A stretch of 52,025 nucleotides of DNA, taken from assembly GCA_009911355.1 (NCBI GenBank), contig QXXE01000024.1, positions 1 to 52,025 of the forward strand, written 5' to 3'. The position numbers and the translations under genes were made by a program. Positions 31,362-39,780 of the stretch are shown piece by piece (the first letter of the stretch is position 1; each line of letters begins with the position of its first letter). Under the pieces are notes generated by a model. That model had not been told where the DNA came from. It did not search any database and saw only the letters and a list, made by a program, of their open reading frames with translations. The DNA is from Clostridiaceae bacterium (GTDB lineage: Bacteria > Bacillota > Clostridia > Oscillospirales > Butyricicoccaceae).

Positions 31362-32254
31362 CATGTTGCCTCCTTTAAATACCGGGTGACTTCTTCTTTC
31401 GTGGGGATCGAGGGCGCCGCGCCCTTCCGGGTGATGGCGAGGGCCGCCGCAGCCGAGGCGCGTTCCATCACGCGCGGCAGCGGGAGCCCCTCGTACAGCC
31501 CCGCCGTGAAATACCCAAGGAAGGTATCGCCCGCCGCCGTCGTGTCGACCGGCGTGACCTTACAGCTGGGCTGGAAGATGCGCTTGCCGCCCGATTGGCA
31601 GAACGCGCCATCGCCGCCAAGCGTCAGCACCACCCCCATCTCTGGGTGCCGCCCGGCGAGCGCCCGCAGGATGCCCCCGCTTTCCTGTTCGCCGGTGAGC
31701 TGCTCCCCCTCGATCTCGTTGAGGACCAGCCAGCGCACCGCCGACAGGTCGCAGGACAGCAGCGCACCGTCGCAGGGGGACGGGTTCAGGATGATTTGCA
31801 GCCCGCGCGCCGCCGCCTGCTGCATGAGGTAGGGCAGGCCGCTGATCTCGTTTTGCAGCACCAGGAAATCGCCCGCCGAAAACTGTGAAAGCACGCGGCC
31901 AATCTGCGCATGAGTGATGGCCCGGTTGCTGCCGCCAAAGAGCACGATGCTGTTCTGCCCGCTACGGCCGACCTGGATAACGGTATGCCCGGTTTCCCCG
32001 TCCGAGGTTTCAATATACGTGGCGTCCACCCCGTATTTTCTGCATTCGCCGAGCAGCCCGCCGCCGTCCGCGCCGACCTTCCCGGCATGGAAGACCGGGA
32101 CGCCGGCTTTGGCCATCGCGATGGACTGGTTCAGCCCTTTGCCGCCGAAATAGGTTGCGCGGCCGTCCGCGCTGAGGGTTTCCCCCGGCTGGACGATGTG
32201 GCTGACGGTGTACACATAGTCGATATTGAGGGAACCGAAATTGAGTACGCGCAT
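31361..32254 (-). CDS. rbsK: Ribokinase-type PfkB-family sugar kinase
   Basis: Phosphorylates ribose (or a related sugar or nucleoside) at the expense of ATP. 297 residues from ATG 32254, 8 nt after GGAGG. PfkB signatures: NIDYVYTVSHIVQPGETLSA, YFGGKGLNQSIAMAKAG, VGADGGG, and C-terminal DTTAAGDTFLGYF with the catalytic Asp. Operon with deoD and deoB supports pentose recovery from nucleosides. Exact substrate within PfkB kinases is not fixed by sequence alone. Confidence 0.92.
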   Translation of the reverse strand: MRVLNFGSLNIDYVYTVSHIVQPGETLSADGRATYFGGKGLNQSIAMAKAGVPVFHAGKVGADGGGLLGECRKYGVDATYIETSDGETGHTVIQVGRSGQNSIVLFGGSNRAITHAQIGRVLSQFSAGDFLVLQNEISGLPYLMQQAAARGLQIILNPSPCDGALLSCDLSAVRWLVLNEIEGEQLTGEQESGGILRALAGRHPEMGVVLTLGGDGAFCQSGGKRIFQPSCKVTPVDTTAAGDTFLGYFTAGLYEGLPLPRVMERASAAAALAITRKGAAPSIPTKEEVTRYLKEAT

Positions 32255-32360
32255 CACAGATACCTCCTTTTTTCAGGGCCTGCCCGGACGGGCAGGGATG
32301 TACGGTATCCCTGTATACTACCAGTTTAGCAAATTCCTGCATAGATTTCCATACCTTTCT

Positions 32361-32482
32361 GCAAAAGGCGCACCGGATTTTTCGCGGTGCGCCTTTTGCG
32401 GCGGCTTCCCGGCCCGCCGGGCCACAGAAGGCGGAAAAACAGCCCTCCCCCGGTGCTATAGGAAACACCGGGGGAGGGCTGT
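32361..32482 (-). terminator. Terminators of the caiC-etfB-etfA arm
   Basis: 17-bp arms ACAGCCCTCCCCCGGTG (32439-32455) and complement (32466-32482), followed on the minus strand by TTTTT, form a textbook terminator after etfA. A second perfect hairpin, GCAAAAGGCGCACCG (32361-32375) with complement at 32385-32399, lies beyond. The 32255-32588 gap holds nothing else. Confidence 0.9.
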
Positions 32483-32588
32483 AAAAATAGGAGGTGTGCA
32501 CAGGCTGTGCATTTGGGGAAAGAAATAGCAGGCCTGGCAATGGGCCGGCGTTGGCAGGATTTGGTAAGGCTTCCCGTAAGGGGAGCGG

Positions 32589-33592
32589 TTAAGCGCGCGC
32601 CTTGCGGATCTCTTCGGACAGCACGGGCAGCGCTTCAAAGAGGTCGCCGACGATGCCGTAATCGGCAACGTCGAAAATCGGCGCTTCGGGGTCGCGGTTG
32701 ATCGCAACGATGGTGTCCGAACCGCTCATCCCGGCGAGGTGCTGGATGCGCCGGAGATGCCGCAGGCGATGTACAGCTTCGGGCCGACGGTCTTGCCGGT
32801 CTGCCCGACCTGGTGTGCGTGGCTGATCCAGCCGGAGTCGACCGCCGCGCGGGAAGCGCCGACGGTTGCGCCGAGCTCCTTGGCAAGCTCGCGGATGGGG
32901 GCGAAGCCCTCGGGGCCGCCTACGCCGCGCCCGCCGGACACGATGATCTCCGCGCCCTCCAGGTCGACCTTTTCCTCGTTCATATCGCGGATGACTTCCA
33001 GCACCTGGGTGCGGATGTCCTTCGCGTCTACGTGGATGTCCTCGCGGATGATCTCAGCCGAAGCCGCGGTTTCCTCGCACTTCTTGAATACGCCGGGGCG
33101 TACCGTGCCGATCTGCGGGAAGTTGTCCGGGCATTTGATGGTTGCCATCAGGTTGCCGCCGAAGGCGGGACGCGTCCAGGCGACCTTGCCGTCGTCGGGG
33201 TCGATATCGAGCGCCGTGCAGTCGGCGGTCAGCCCGCCCTTGAGGCGGCAGGACACGCGCGGGCCGAGGTCGCGCCCGTTGTTGGTTGCGCCGATCAGCA
33301 TGCTGGTCGGGCCGTATTTCTCTACCAGTGCGCACAGCGCGATGGTGTACGCGTCGGTGGTGTAATGCCCAAATTCCGGGCCGTCGACAACGAGGACGCG
33401 CGCCGCGCCGTGGGTTGCCGCGGCCTGTACCGCAGCGCCGGTGTTGTGGCCGATGACGACCGCTGTGAGCGTGCCGCCCTGCTTTTCAGCCATCATTTTG
33501 CCGGGGGCCAGCAGCTCGATGCCGACATTCTTGGCAGAGCCGTCGTCATTGGTTTCGATAAATACCCAAAGGTCTTTCGTTTTTGCTTCCAT
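32589..33592 (-). pseudogene. etfA: Electron transfer flavoprotein alpha subunit, frameshifted near the 3' end
   Basis: Partner of EtfB in shuttling electrons from acyl-CoA dehydrogenases. Residues 1-279 read normally ([89 protein letters not shown]). Then a one-base deletion near 32746 shifts the frame, and translation stops at 32726. The other frame continues the expected end, from [20 protein letters not shown] through [18 protein letters not shown] to a stop at 32589. The lost part holds the FAD-binding loop, so the product would be inactive. A sequencing error is possible. The ribosome-binding site is normal, and etfB ends 16 bp upstream. Confidence 0.88.
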
Positions 33593-33607
33593 AGTCCGTG
33601 TCCCTCC

Positions 33608-34411
33608 TTAAACCAGTCCGGCGCCGCTGAGCAGGCCGTACAGCTTCTTCGCCGAATCCGCAGCAGTCTCCTCCTGGAGCTTGACGCCGCCGCTCTTCTT
33701 TTGTGGCACAAAGGTCTTTTTCACCTTGGTCGGCGAGCCGTTCAGGCCGCAGCGGGTGAGGTCGATGCCCGCAAGGTCGCTGGGGGCGAGGGTCGGGATT
33801 TCAGCGCGGTTTGCCGCCATTTTGCGCTTGATGGTCGGGAAGCGCGGGTCCCAGGAGGGCTTGGTGAAGGTGACAAGGCAGGGCATATTAACCGCAACGA
33901 TCTCCGCGCCGTCCTCGGTTTCCTTTTTAATCTTGAGGGCGCCGCCGTCCAGCTCGGCTTCCAGCCCGTAGGTTACCTGCGGGTAGCCGAGGTGCTCGGC
34001 GATTTCCGGACCGACCTGCGCGGTGTCGCCGTCGATCGCCTGCTTGCCGCAGAAGATCGCGTCGAACGGCCCTTCGCGGCGCTCGATCTCGCGGATGGTT
34101 TCGGACAGGATGTAGCTGGTCGCCAGGGTGTCCGAGCCGCCGAATTCACGGCCCGAAACCAGGTAGGCTTTGTCGGCCGCGATCGCAAGGCATTCCTTGA
34201 GCGCGTTCTTGGCCTGCTCCGGGCCCATCGATACAACGACGATACGGGTATCCGGATTCTTGTCACGGATGCGCGCGGCAGCTTCCAGCGCGTAGCCGTC
34301 GAACGGGTTAACAATGGATGGCACACCCTCGCGGATGAGGGTGTTCTTGACCGGGTCGATCTTAATTTCGGTCGTGTCCGGTACTTGCTTGACACATACT
34401 AAAATATTCAT
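33608..34411 (-). CDS. etfB: Electron transfer flavoprotein beta subunit
   Basis: 267 residues from ATG 34411, which overlaps the caiC stop by 4 nt. Visible: MNILVCVKQVPDTTEIKID, VSMGPEQAKNALKECLAI, DAIFCGKQAIDGDTAQVGPEIAEHLG (AMP/FAD-binding loop) and FTKPSWDPRFPTIKRKMAANR. This is the general acyl-CoA-dehydrogenase (Bcd) type of EtfB rather than the FixA type present at 37378. It would pair with the adjacent etfA, which is frameshifted. Clostridial members of this group can be electron-bifurcating; not testable here. Confidence 0.95.
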   Translation of the reverse strand: MNILVCVKQVPDTTEIKIDPVKNTLIREGVPSIVNPFDGYALEAAARIRDKNPDTRIVVVSMGPEQAKNALKECLAIAADKAYLVSGREFGGSDTLATSYILSETIREIERREGPFDAIFCGKQAIDGDTAQVGPEIAEHLGYPQVTYGLEAELDGGALKIKKETEDGAEIVAVNMPCLVTFTKPSWDPRFPTIKRKMAANRAEIPTLAPSDLAGIDLTRCGLNGSPTKVKKTFVPQKKSGGVKLQEETAADSAKKLYGLLSGAGLV

Positions 34412-35991
34412 AGTTTCCTCTCTTCTGTGGGATGGTTTTTGGAGAAGGCTTCCCGCAGCAGCTGCTTTTTGACCTTGCCTGAGGCCGAACGCGGGAAATC
34501 GCTGACAACCTCGATATAGGCGGGCACCTTGAATTTGGCGAGCCGCCCGCGGCAGAACTCGATCAGCTCCTCCGGGGTGACCTGCGCGCCGCGGCGCGGG
34601 AGCACGAAGGCTGCGACCTCCTGGTTGCGGATGGGGTCGGGCACGCCGATGACCGCCGCGTCGGCAACGCACTCATGGCAGGCCAGGATGCACTCAACCT
34701 CGAGCGCGCTGATATTTTCGCCCGAGCGCTTGATCATATCGCCGCGCCGCCCAAGGAAGTACAGCCAGCCGTCTTCGTCGAGATAGCCCTCGTCGCCCGA
34801 GTGCAGCCAGCCCTCCGCGTCCAGCAGGCGGGCGGTCGCACCGTCGTTGCGATAGTAGCCGGAAACCAGCGTGCGCCCCGGGACGCCGTGGATGCAGATC
34901 TCGCCCGCCTCGCCGGGGGCGGCTTCTGTGCCGTCGTCGAGGAGGATCTTGACCGCATAGGACAGCGCCGCGCGCCCGACCGAGGGCCAGCGCCGTTCCC
35001 CGGACAGCGGGGAACAGGTCACAGACGATACCGTCTCGGTCATGCCGTAGCAGTTGAGCAGCCGCACGCCGAAGCGCTGTTCAAAGCGCTCGCGCTCCCC
35101 GTCGGGCAGGCCCATGGAGAAATAAACCTGCTTTAAGCAGTGGTCCCGTTCGCCGGGCTGCTCGGGCTGCATCATGAGGGTGCGGTTCATGATCGACATC
35201 ATATCGATGAAATTTGCCTTGTGCCGGAGCACCTGCCCCCAGAACCGCCGCGCGCTGTAATGCTCAACCATGATCAGCGTGCCGCCCATGCAGATCACAG
35301 GTGCAGCCGCCATCTCCTGGAAGTCCATATGATAACACGGCATGGCGGACAGGAACCGGTCGCCGGGGTACATCCCGACCTGGTGGGCGTGGAGCATCCC
35401 GCCGTAAAGCACGCAGGCGTGCGTATAGACCGCGCCCTTCGGGTGCCGGGTCGTCCCCGAGGTGAACAGGATGACTGCCATATCATCAGAGGAGAGCGGG
35501 CGCGTTTCCCGCAGCCCGGCCGGCTGGCGCGCGCAGCCGGCGTGCAGGCTGCATGCGCCCGGGCTTTCGCCGTCGGCCTGGATAATGTCGGTCAGGCCAA
35601 GCTCGTCGGCGTTTTCCGTATAAATCCAGAGCGAGCGGGTTTCCGCGATCACGCGGCGGATGCCGCATTTTTGCAGGATGTACCGGCTTTCCGCAAGCCG
35701 GTAATGCTCGTTAAGCGGCACGGAAACCGCGCCTACCTGCGCAAGCGCCAGCCAGCAGAGCAGGTATTCCGGCGTGTTGTGCAGGTGCAGCGCAACCAAT
35801 TCCCCCTTTTGTATGCCGAGCTCCAGGAAAAAGTTTGCGGCCTGCCTGACCAGGCGGTCAAAGGCGGCATAGGGGAAGCGGGTCACCTCGTCCTGGGTCG
35901 AGACGTATTCCAGAAAGGTGCTGTCGGGGTAGAAACGCACGGTTTCGTCCCACTGGCTGCGCAAAGTACGGTTTCCGATGATGTCAGTCAT
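34408..35991 (-). CDS. caiC: CaiC-like acyl-CoA ligase (carnitine/crotonobetaine-CoA ligase type)
   Basis: Adenylate-forming enzyme expected to activate a carboxylic acid with CoA and ATP. 527 residues, near Escherichia coli CaiC in length and aligning along the whole protein: N-terminal IIGNRTLRSQWDE, GIQKGELVALHLHNTPEYLLCW, P-loop ILFTSGTTRHPKGAVYTH, VEHYSARRFWGQV, RFGVRLLNCYGMTETV, hinge GWLHSGDEGYLDEDGW, RRGDMIKRSGENIS, and catalytic-Lys region SASGKVKK. Similarity to CaiC rather than to acetyl- or benzoate-ligases is by recognition. Translationally coupled to etfB. ATG after AGGAGA. The upstream gap contains a MITE-like element. Confidence 0.87.
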   Translation of the reverse strand: MTDIIGNRTLRSQWDETVRFYPDSTFLEYVSTQDEVTRFPYAAFDRLVRQAANFFLELGIQKGELVALHLHNTPEYLLCWLALAQVGAVSVPLNEHYRLAESRYILQKCGIRRVIAETRSLWIYTENADELGLTDIIQADGESPGACSLHAGCARQPAGLRETRPLSSDDMAVILFTSGTTRHPKGAVYTHACVLYGGMLHAHQVGMYPGDRFLSAMPCYHMDFQEMAAAPVICMGGTLIMVEHYSARRFWGQVLRHKANFIDMMSIMNRTLMMQPEQPGERDHCLKQVYFSMGLPDGERERFEQRFGVRLLNCYGMTETVSSVTCSPLSGERRWPSVGRAALSYAVKILLDDGTEAAPGEAGEICIHGVPGRTLVSGYYRNDGATARLLDAEGWLHSGDEGYLDEDGWLYFLGRRGDMIKRSGENISALEVECILACHECVADAAVIGVPDPIRNQEVAAFVLPRRGAQVTPEELIEFCRGRLAKFKVPAYIEVVSDFPRSASGKVKKQLLREAFSKNHPTEERKL

Positions 35992-36060
35992 GGTGTTCCT
36001 CTCCTTGCAGGCGCCCGGATCGCACCCAGGCGCAGGGTAAATATGATGTCCGTAAAACTA

Positions 36061-36224
36061 AGAGCCTATCCCGAAAGGATCCGCACACAGCCTGCTGGTA
36101 TCTTTTCCGTCATGCTGTACCGCTGCCCCTTGACCCCCCAAAAGGATTCCTGCGGGAAACCGGCTTCGCCTGACGAAAAATCTGACGGCGCAATCTGCGC
36201 ACGTCTTATTATGGGATAGGCTCT
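36061..36224. mobile_element. MITE-like element with 12-bp terminal inverted repeats
   Basis: A 164-bp segment bounded by perfect inverted repeats AGAGCCTATCCC (36061-36072) and GGGATAGGCTCT (36213-36224). These ends resemble those of IS5-superfamily elements. No transposase fits inside. A clear target duplication is not visible. It lies between fixB and caiC, in the left arm of the catabolic island. Confidence 0.65.
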
Positions 36225-36254
36225 GAACCGCAGTTTGCCGTAGTTTGCTCTTTC

Positions 36255-36405
36255 CCGGTTATGGCGCACCCATTCCCGCCGCAGCGGGGAAGGGGATACC
36301 AAAGGGGCTAGCCCCTTTGGCGCTGCCCCGCGGAGGGGCCGGGATTCCAAAGGGCAGGGCCCTTTGGCGCCGTCCGCGAAGGACATCCCGCCGCGCAGGC
36401 GGACA
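36255..36405. repeat. Double repeat cassette between caiC and fixB
   Basis: ccaaaggggc-tagc-cccctttggcgctgcc, then a ccaaagggca-gggc-cctttggcgccgtccgcg unit and gacatcccgccgcgcaggcggac. It lies 27 bp from the fixB stop and may act as its 3' structure. The 35992-36432 gap contains this and the MITE only. Confidence 0.75.
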
Positions 36406-36432
36406 AAATGGAAATTTCCAGCGCCGCGAGTA

Positions 36433-37359
36433 TCAAGATAGCTTTTTGATCAGGGCAGGGACGATCTTATACAGGTCACCAACCAAGCCGAAATCGCAGT
36501 TCTTAAAGATGGGCGCAGCCTTATCCTTGTTGATGGCCACGATCACGCGGGACTTGTTGATGCCGCCGATGTGCTGCACCTGGCCGGAAACGCCGAGGGC
36601 CAGGATGACGTCGGGCTTGACCTGCACGCCGGTGATGCCCATATAGCTGCTCTTGGGCAGCCACTTGTTGTTTTCCGCGACCGGGCGGGAGCAGCCGACC
36701 TCGGCACCCAGCACGCCTGCGAGCTCGCGGCAGAGGGCGAGGTCTTCCTCGGCAGCAAGGCCGCGGCCGACGTCGACGATGCGCTTGGCGGCAACCAGGT
36801 TGACGCCGCCTTCCTTCTTCTCCGCGCGGGACAGGCGGCGGATGCCGCCCTCAGGCTCGCCTTCCAGCTGCGCGATATCGGTGCAGGCAGGCAGGCCCGC
36901 GCTGGGCTCGAACGCGCCGCCCGAGATGGTCGCCACGCCGTAGGGCTTCGCGAAGCGCTCGCTGCGCTGGGCGGTGCCGCCGTAGACCATGCGCCGGCAG
37001 ATGAGCGCACCGTCTTCCTCGGCGACTGCGCCGACGCTGGTCAGCACCGGGGTGTCCAGCAGTACGCCGATGCGCCCCGCAAGGCAGCGCCCGCGGATGC
37101 TGTTGTTCAGCATAACAAACGCGCGGTCTTCTTTTTTCACCGCTGCCGCGATCGCCGCAGCGTAATCCTCAGGCGCGCCCTCGTCGCTGACCGGGCAGTA
37201 GCGGATGGCGTCCGCGCCGCAGCCCGCAGCGGCCTCCGCCGCGCTGCTGTCGCCGAATACGACCGCGATGACCCGCGAAGCGAGGGATTTTGCGCCCGCG
37301 CAAAGCTCGGGCAGCGCGCCGTTGTCGTCACTGATGGCAAAAATCGTCTGGTTAAGCAT
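36433..37359 (-). CDS. fixB: FixB-like electron transfer flavoprotein alpha subunit
   Basis: 308 residues, starting MLNQTIFAISDDNGALPELCAGA after GGGAGG. It aligns best with FixB of the E. coli carnitine system: LPELCAGAKSLA, LNNSIRGRCLAGRIG, KHMVYGG-type RRMVYGGTA, RIVDVGRGL, CSRPVAENNKWLP, GVSGQVQHIGG, FAD loop VAINKDKAAPIFKNCDFGLVGD. In E. coli, FixAB pass electrons to CaiA, the crotonobetainyl-CoA reductase. It is intact, unlike the other EtfA in this locus. 18 bp from fixA; same transcript. FixC and FixX are not present in the window. Confidence 0.9.
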   Translation of the reverse strand: MLNQTIFAISDDNGALPELCAGAKSLASRVIAVVFGDSSAAEAAAGCGADAIRYCPVSDEGAPEDYAAAIAAAVKKEDRAFVMLNNSIRGRCLAGRIGVLLDTPVLTSVGAVAEEDGALICRRMVYGGTAQRSERFAKPYGVATISGGAFEPSAGLPACTDIAQLEGEPEGGIRRLSRAEKKEGGVNLVAAKRIVDVGRGLAAEEDLALCRELAGVLGAEVGCSRPVAENNKWLPKSSYMGITGVQVKPDVILALGVSGQVQHIGGINKSRVIVAINKDKAAPIFKNCDFGLVGDLYKIVPALIKKLS

Positions 37360-37377
37360 AATTGCGTCCTCCCGTTC

Positions 37378-38145
37378 TTATAAACACTCTTTTTTCAGGA
37401 ATTGTGCCAGCGCTTCGACCGCTTCGTCGCCATCGCCTTCGATGACTTCCTGGCGGCGCTCCTGCTGCTCGGGCGCGAGCTGCTCGAGCATCTCAAGCGA
37501 TACGCCGCCCAGCTCGCTGGGGGTGTCCAGCACCGCGACCGGCTTCTTCCCGGCGCGCATGATTTCGCGCATCGCGGGGACCGAGGGGACGTTGATTTCC
37601 GAGGAGACGCTCAGCACGGCGGGGAGGGTGACCTCCAGCGTTTCGACCTCGTCCTCCAGCGTGCGCTCGACTTCGAGCAGCCCGTCGCCCGCAGGGTGGA
37701 TCGCCGTGACATTGTTGACCGTGGGCAGGCCGAGCAGCGCGCCGGCCTGTACGCCGGTTTCCTGCAAATACAGGTCGCTCGAGCCCATGCCGCAGAGTAC
37801 GACGTCAAATTCGCCGCAGCCCCTGACCGCAGCGGCGAGCGCCTTTGCGGTCTCCAGGGAATCGGAAAAGCTGCGGCTGTCGTCGATGACCAGCTTGAGG
37901 TCGTCCGCGCCGCGCGAAAGCACGTCCTTGCGGACCTTCGTGGAATCCAGCGCCGCGGTGCCGCCGACGCTCAGCGCCGTGACCGAGCCCTTGGTCTCGT
38001 TTGCCAGCTGCCGCCCGCTTTCCAGCGCGTTCAGGTCATACTGGCTGATCTTCCAGGGCGTGCCGGACAGGTCCAGGCTGCGGTCGGGGAGGACCTTGAT
38101 CTCTTCTTCGTTCGGGACGATCTTGCAGCATACGATGATTTTCAT
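37378..38145 (-). CDS. fixA: FixA-like electron transfer flavoprotein beta subunit
   Basis: 255 residues, starting MKIIVCCKIVPNEEEIKV after AGGAG. FixA hallmarks: KISQYDLNALESG, VTALSVGG, RKDVLSRGADDLKLVIDD, LCGMGSSDLYLQETG, VERTLEDEVETLEVTLPAVLSVS, VIEGDGDEAVEALAQFL. It pairs with the following fixB to form an ETF for a CaiA-type reductase. First gene of the left arm, read from a consensus promoter at 38325-38353 with two LacI-type operators in the leader. Confidence 0.92.
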   Translation of the reverse strand: MKIIVCCKIVPNEEEIKVLPDRSLDLSGTPWKISQYDLNALESGRQLANETKGSVTALSVGGTAALDSTKVRKDVLSRGADDLKLVIDDSRSFSDSLETAKALAAAVRGCGEFDVVLCGMGSSDLYLQETGVQAGALLGLPTVNNVTAIHPAGDGLLEVERTLEDEVETLEVTLPAVLSVSSEINVPSVPAMREIMRAGKKPVAVLDTPSELGGVSLEMLEQLAPEQQERRQEVIEGDGDEAVEALAQFLKKECL

Positions 38146-38252
38146 TGTACCACCTACTCCTTATGTTCATTGGGTTGCCTGTTTGGGACGTGTTGCGGGT
38201 GCTTTGTCCGTTCCATCCTTCTTCATGCGATGCACGGGATATGGGCCATAAA

Positions 38253-38297
38253 TGGTTTTGCGTTAAACCTAACCTATACTGGTTTTGCGTTAAACCT
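38253..38297. promoter_or_regulatory. Two LacI-type operators in the fixA leader
   Basis: Two copies of TGGTTTTGCGTTAAACCT (38253-38270 and 38280-38297), 27 bp apart centre to centre. Each contains the dyad GGTTT-N6-AAACC with a central CG, the usual form of LacI-family operators. They lie 20-65 bp inside the predicted fixA transcript. The LacI-family gene at 50761 is the obvious candidate to bind them. Confidence 0.6.
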
Positions 38298-38324
38298 TCC
38301 GGCCGTCCGTGAGTGTATGGCTAT

Positions 38325-38353
38325 ATTTTAGTTGAGGTTATCCGTTTTGTCAA
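38325..38353 (-). promoter_or_regulatory. Promoter of the fixA-fixB arm
   Basis: Minus-strand TTGACA (38348-38353), 17-nt spacer, TAAAAT (38325-38330). Near consensus. Confidence 0.75.
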
Positions 38354-38427
38354 CATCAACCTTAACAGTTTTCTATTTTTGTTGCTGATGCACAATGAAT
38401 AAGGGAATTTTTTGTAAAAACTGCGGT

Positions 38428-38457
38428 TTGACAGAAGGGGATGGTTTGCGGTATCCT
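38428..38457 (+). promoter_or_regulatory. Promoter of the CoA-transferase arm
   Basis: TTGACA (38428-38433), 18-nt spacer, TATCCT (38452-38457), about 140 bp ahead of the first CoA-transferase. The 450-bp gap (38146-38595) holds the divergent promoters and operators. Confidence 0.55.
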
Positions 38458-38595
38458 GTAATTGGTTTAATGTTAAAGTGAAATCTGGCAACCGGATTCC
38501 CGCGGGATTCCCAGAGGGAAGGTTTGACGATTAAATTCGTACGCAGCGCGGGCCGTGCCAGGACGCTTTACAGAAAGAAAGGAGAATGACCGCTT

Positions 38596-39768
38596 ATGAA
38601 ACCGTTGACCTCCCTCAAGGTGCTCGACCTGACAAGCGGGAGCCCCTACCTGGGGAGCATGTTTGCCGATTACGGGGCAGAGGTGCTCAAGATCGAGCCG
38701 CCGGAGGGCGACCCGATGCGCCGCCGCGGCGCGGGCGAGGGGCAGGGGGAAAGCCCCTACTATGCCTATTACGGGCGCAATAAAAAGAGCATGACGCTCG
38801 ACCTCTCCCGGCCAAAGGGGCAGGAGATCGTGCACCGCCTGCTGCCGCAGTTCGATATGCTCGCCGCGAACCTTTCGGAAGAGGCGCTTTCCGCATGGGG
38901 GCTTGGCTATGAAGAGGTTCACGCGATCAACCCGAAGCTGGTTTATGGGATCCTGACCCCCTTCGGCGAGGAGGGGCCGTGGAAGGACCTGCCGGATTAC
39001 GACCTGCTGGTCATGGCGCGTTCCGGCCTTCTGGAAAAGACCGGCTTCCCGGAAAAGCCGACCAAGTTCGGTTTCCCGCTCAGCTCGTTCTATTCCAGCT
39101 GGGAGCTCGCGGCAGGGATGCTGGCTGCCTACCTGCGGGCGCAGGAAAGCGGCGAGGGCTGCAAGGTGTCCACCAGCGCGTGGCACACCATCGTTTCACT
39201 CGACGATACCTTTGCCGAGTGCCTGCAGGGGCTCAACACCCTGCCCAAGCGCCTGGGCAACGGCTTCCCAACCACCAACCCGACCGACACCTTCCGCTGC
39301 AAAAACGGCTGGTTTGCGCTCAGCATCGGCAGCGACGACCAGTGGCTGTCCTTCGCGCGCACCGCGGGCAAGGACGTATGGGCGGAGGACCCCCGCTATG
39401 CGCATGACCCGGCGCGGTCGATGGAGAACTATTTCGGCGACCTCGACCAGCAGCTGCGCGACTATTTCGCAGAGATCACCATCGAGGAGGCCGACCGCAT
39501 CTGCCGCGAGGCAATGGTACCAGGCGGCCCCTGCAACACCGTGCGCGAGCTGGCTGAGGGCAACGAGCAGGTTGAAGCGCGCGAGATGCTGCTGCGGGTC
39601 GGCGGCGGGCTCCAGCTCGGCATGCCGGCCAAGTTCCTGCGGGACAACGAGCATGACAATGACGTGGCCCCGGCTGCCGCACTGGGCGCGGACACCGACG
39701 GGGTGCTGGCGCAGCTTGGCTTCGGCGGGGCGGAGATTGACGCACTGCGCACCGGCCATGTGATTTAA
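38596..39768 (+). CDS. Family III CoA-transferase homolog, catalytic Asp replaced
   Basis: 390 residues, ATG after AAAGGAG. CaiB/BaiF/Frc fold: LKVLDLTSGSPYLGSMFADYGAEVLKIEPPEGDPMR, INPKLVYGILTPFGEEGPW and GGPCNTVRELAE. Family members exchange CoA between acids through an enzyme-bound anhydride on an Asp in the loop after the second Rossmann segment (D/VSxxD). Here that loop reads KVSTSAWHTIVS, putting His-197 at that place. It may be inactive alone and work as a heterodimer with the next gene, or have changed chemistry. 13 bp from the second CoA-transferase. Confidence 0.85.
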   Translation: MKPLTSLKVLDLTSGSPYLGSMFADYGAEVLKIEPPEGDPMRRRGAGEGQGESPYYAYYGRNKKSMTLDLSRPKGQEIVHRLLPQFDMLAANLSEEALSAWGLGYEEVHAINPKLVYGILTPFGEEGPWKDLPDYDLLVMARSGLLEKTGFPEKPTKFGFPLSSFYSSWELAAGMLAAYLRAQESGEGCKVSTSAWHTIVSLDDTFAECLQGLNTLPKRLGNGFPTTNPTDTFRCKNGWFALSIGSDDQWLSFARTAGKDVWAEDPRYAHDPARSMENYFGDLDQQLRDYFAEITIEEADRICREAMVPGGPCNTVRELAEGNEQVEAREMLLRVGGGLQLGMPAKFLRDNEHDNDVAPAAALGADTDGVLAQLGFGGAEIDALRTGHVI

Positions 39769-39780
39769 GAGGGGAGGAGT

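Noticed and set aside
36061..36224. Complete insertion sequence
   Set aside because: Too short for a transposase; kept only as a MITE-like element.
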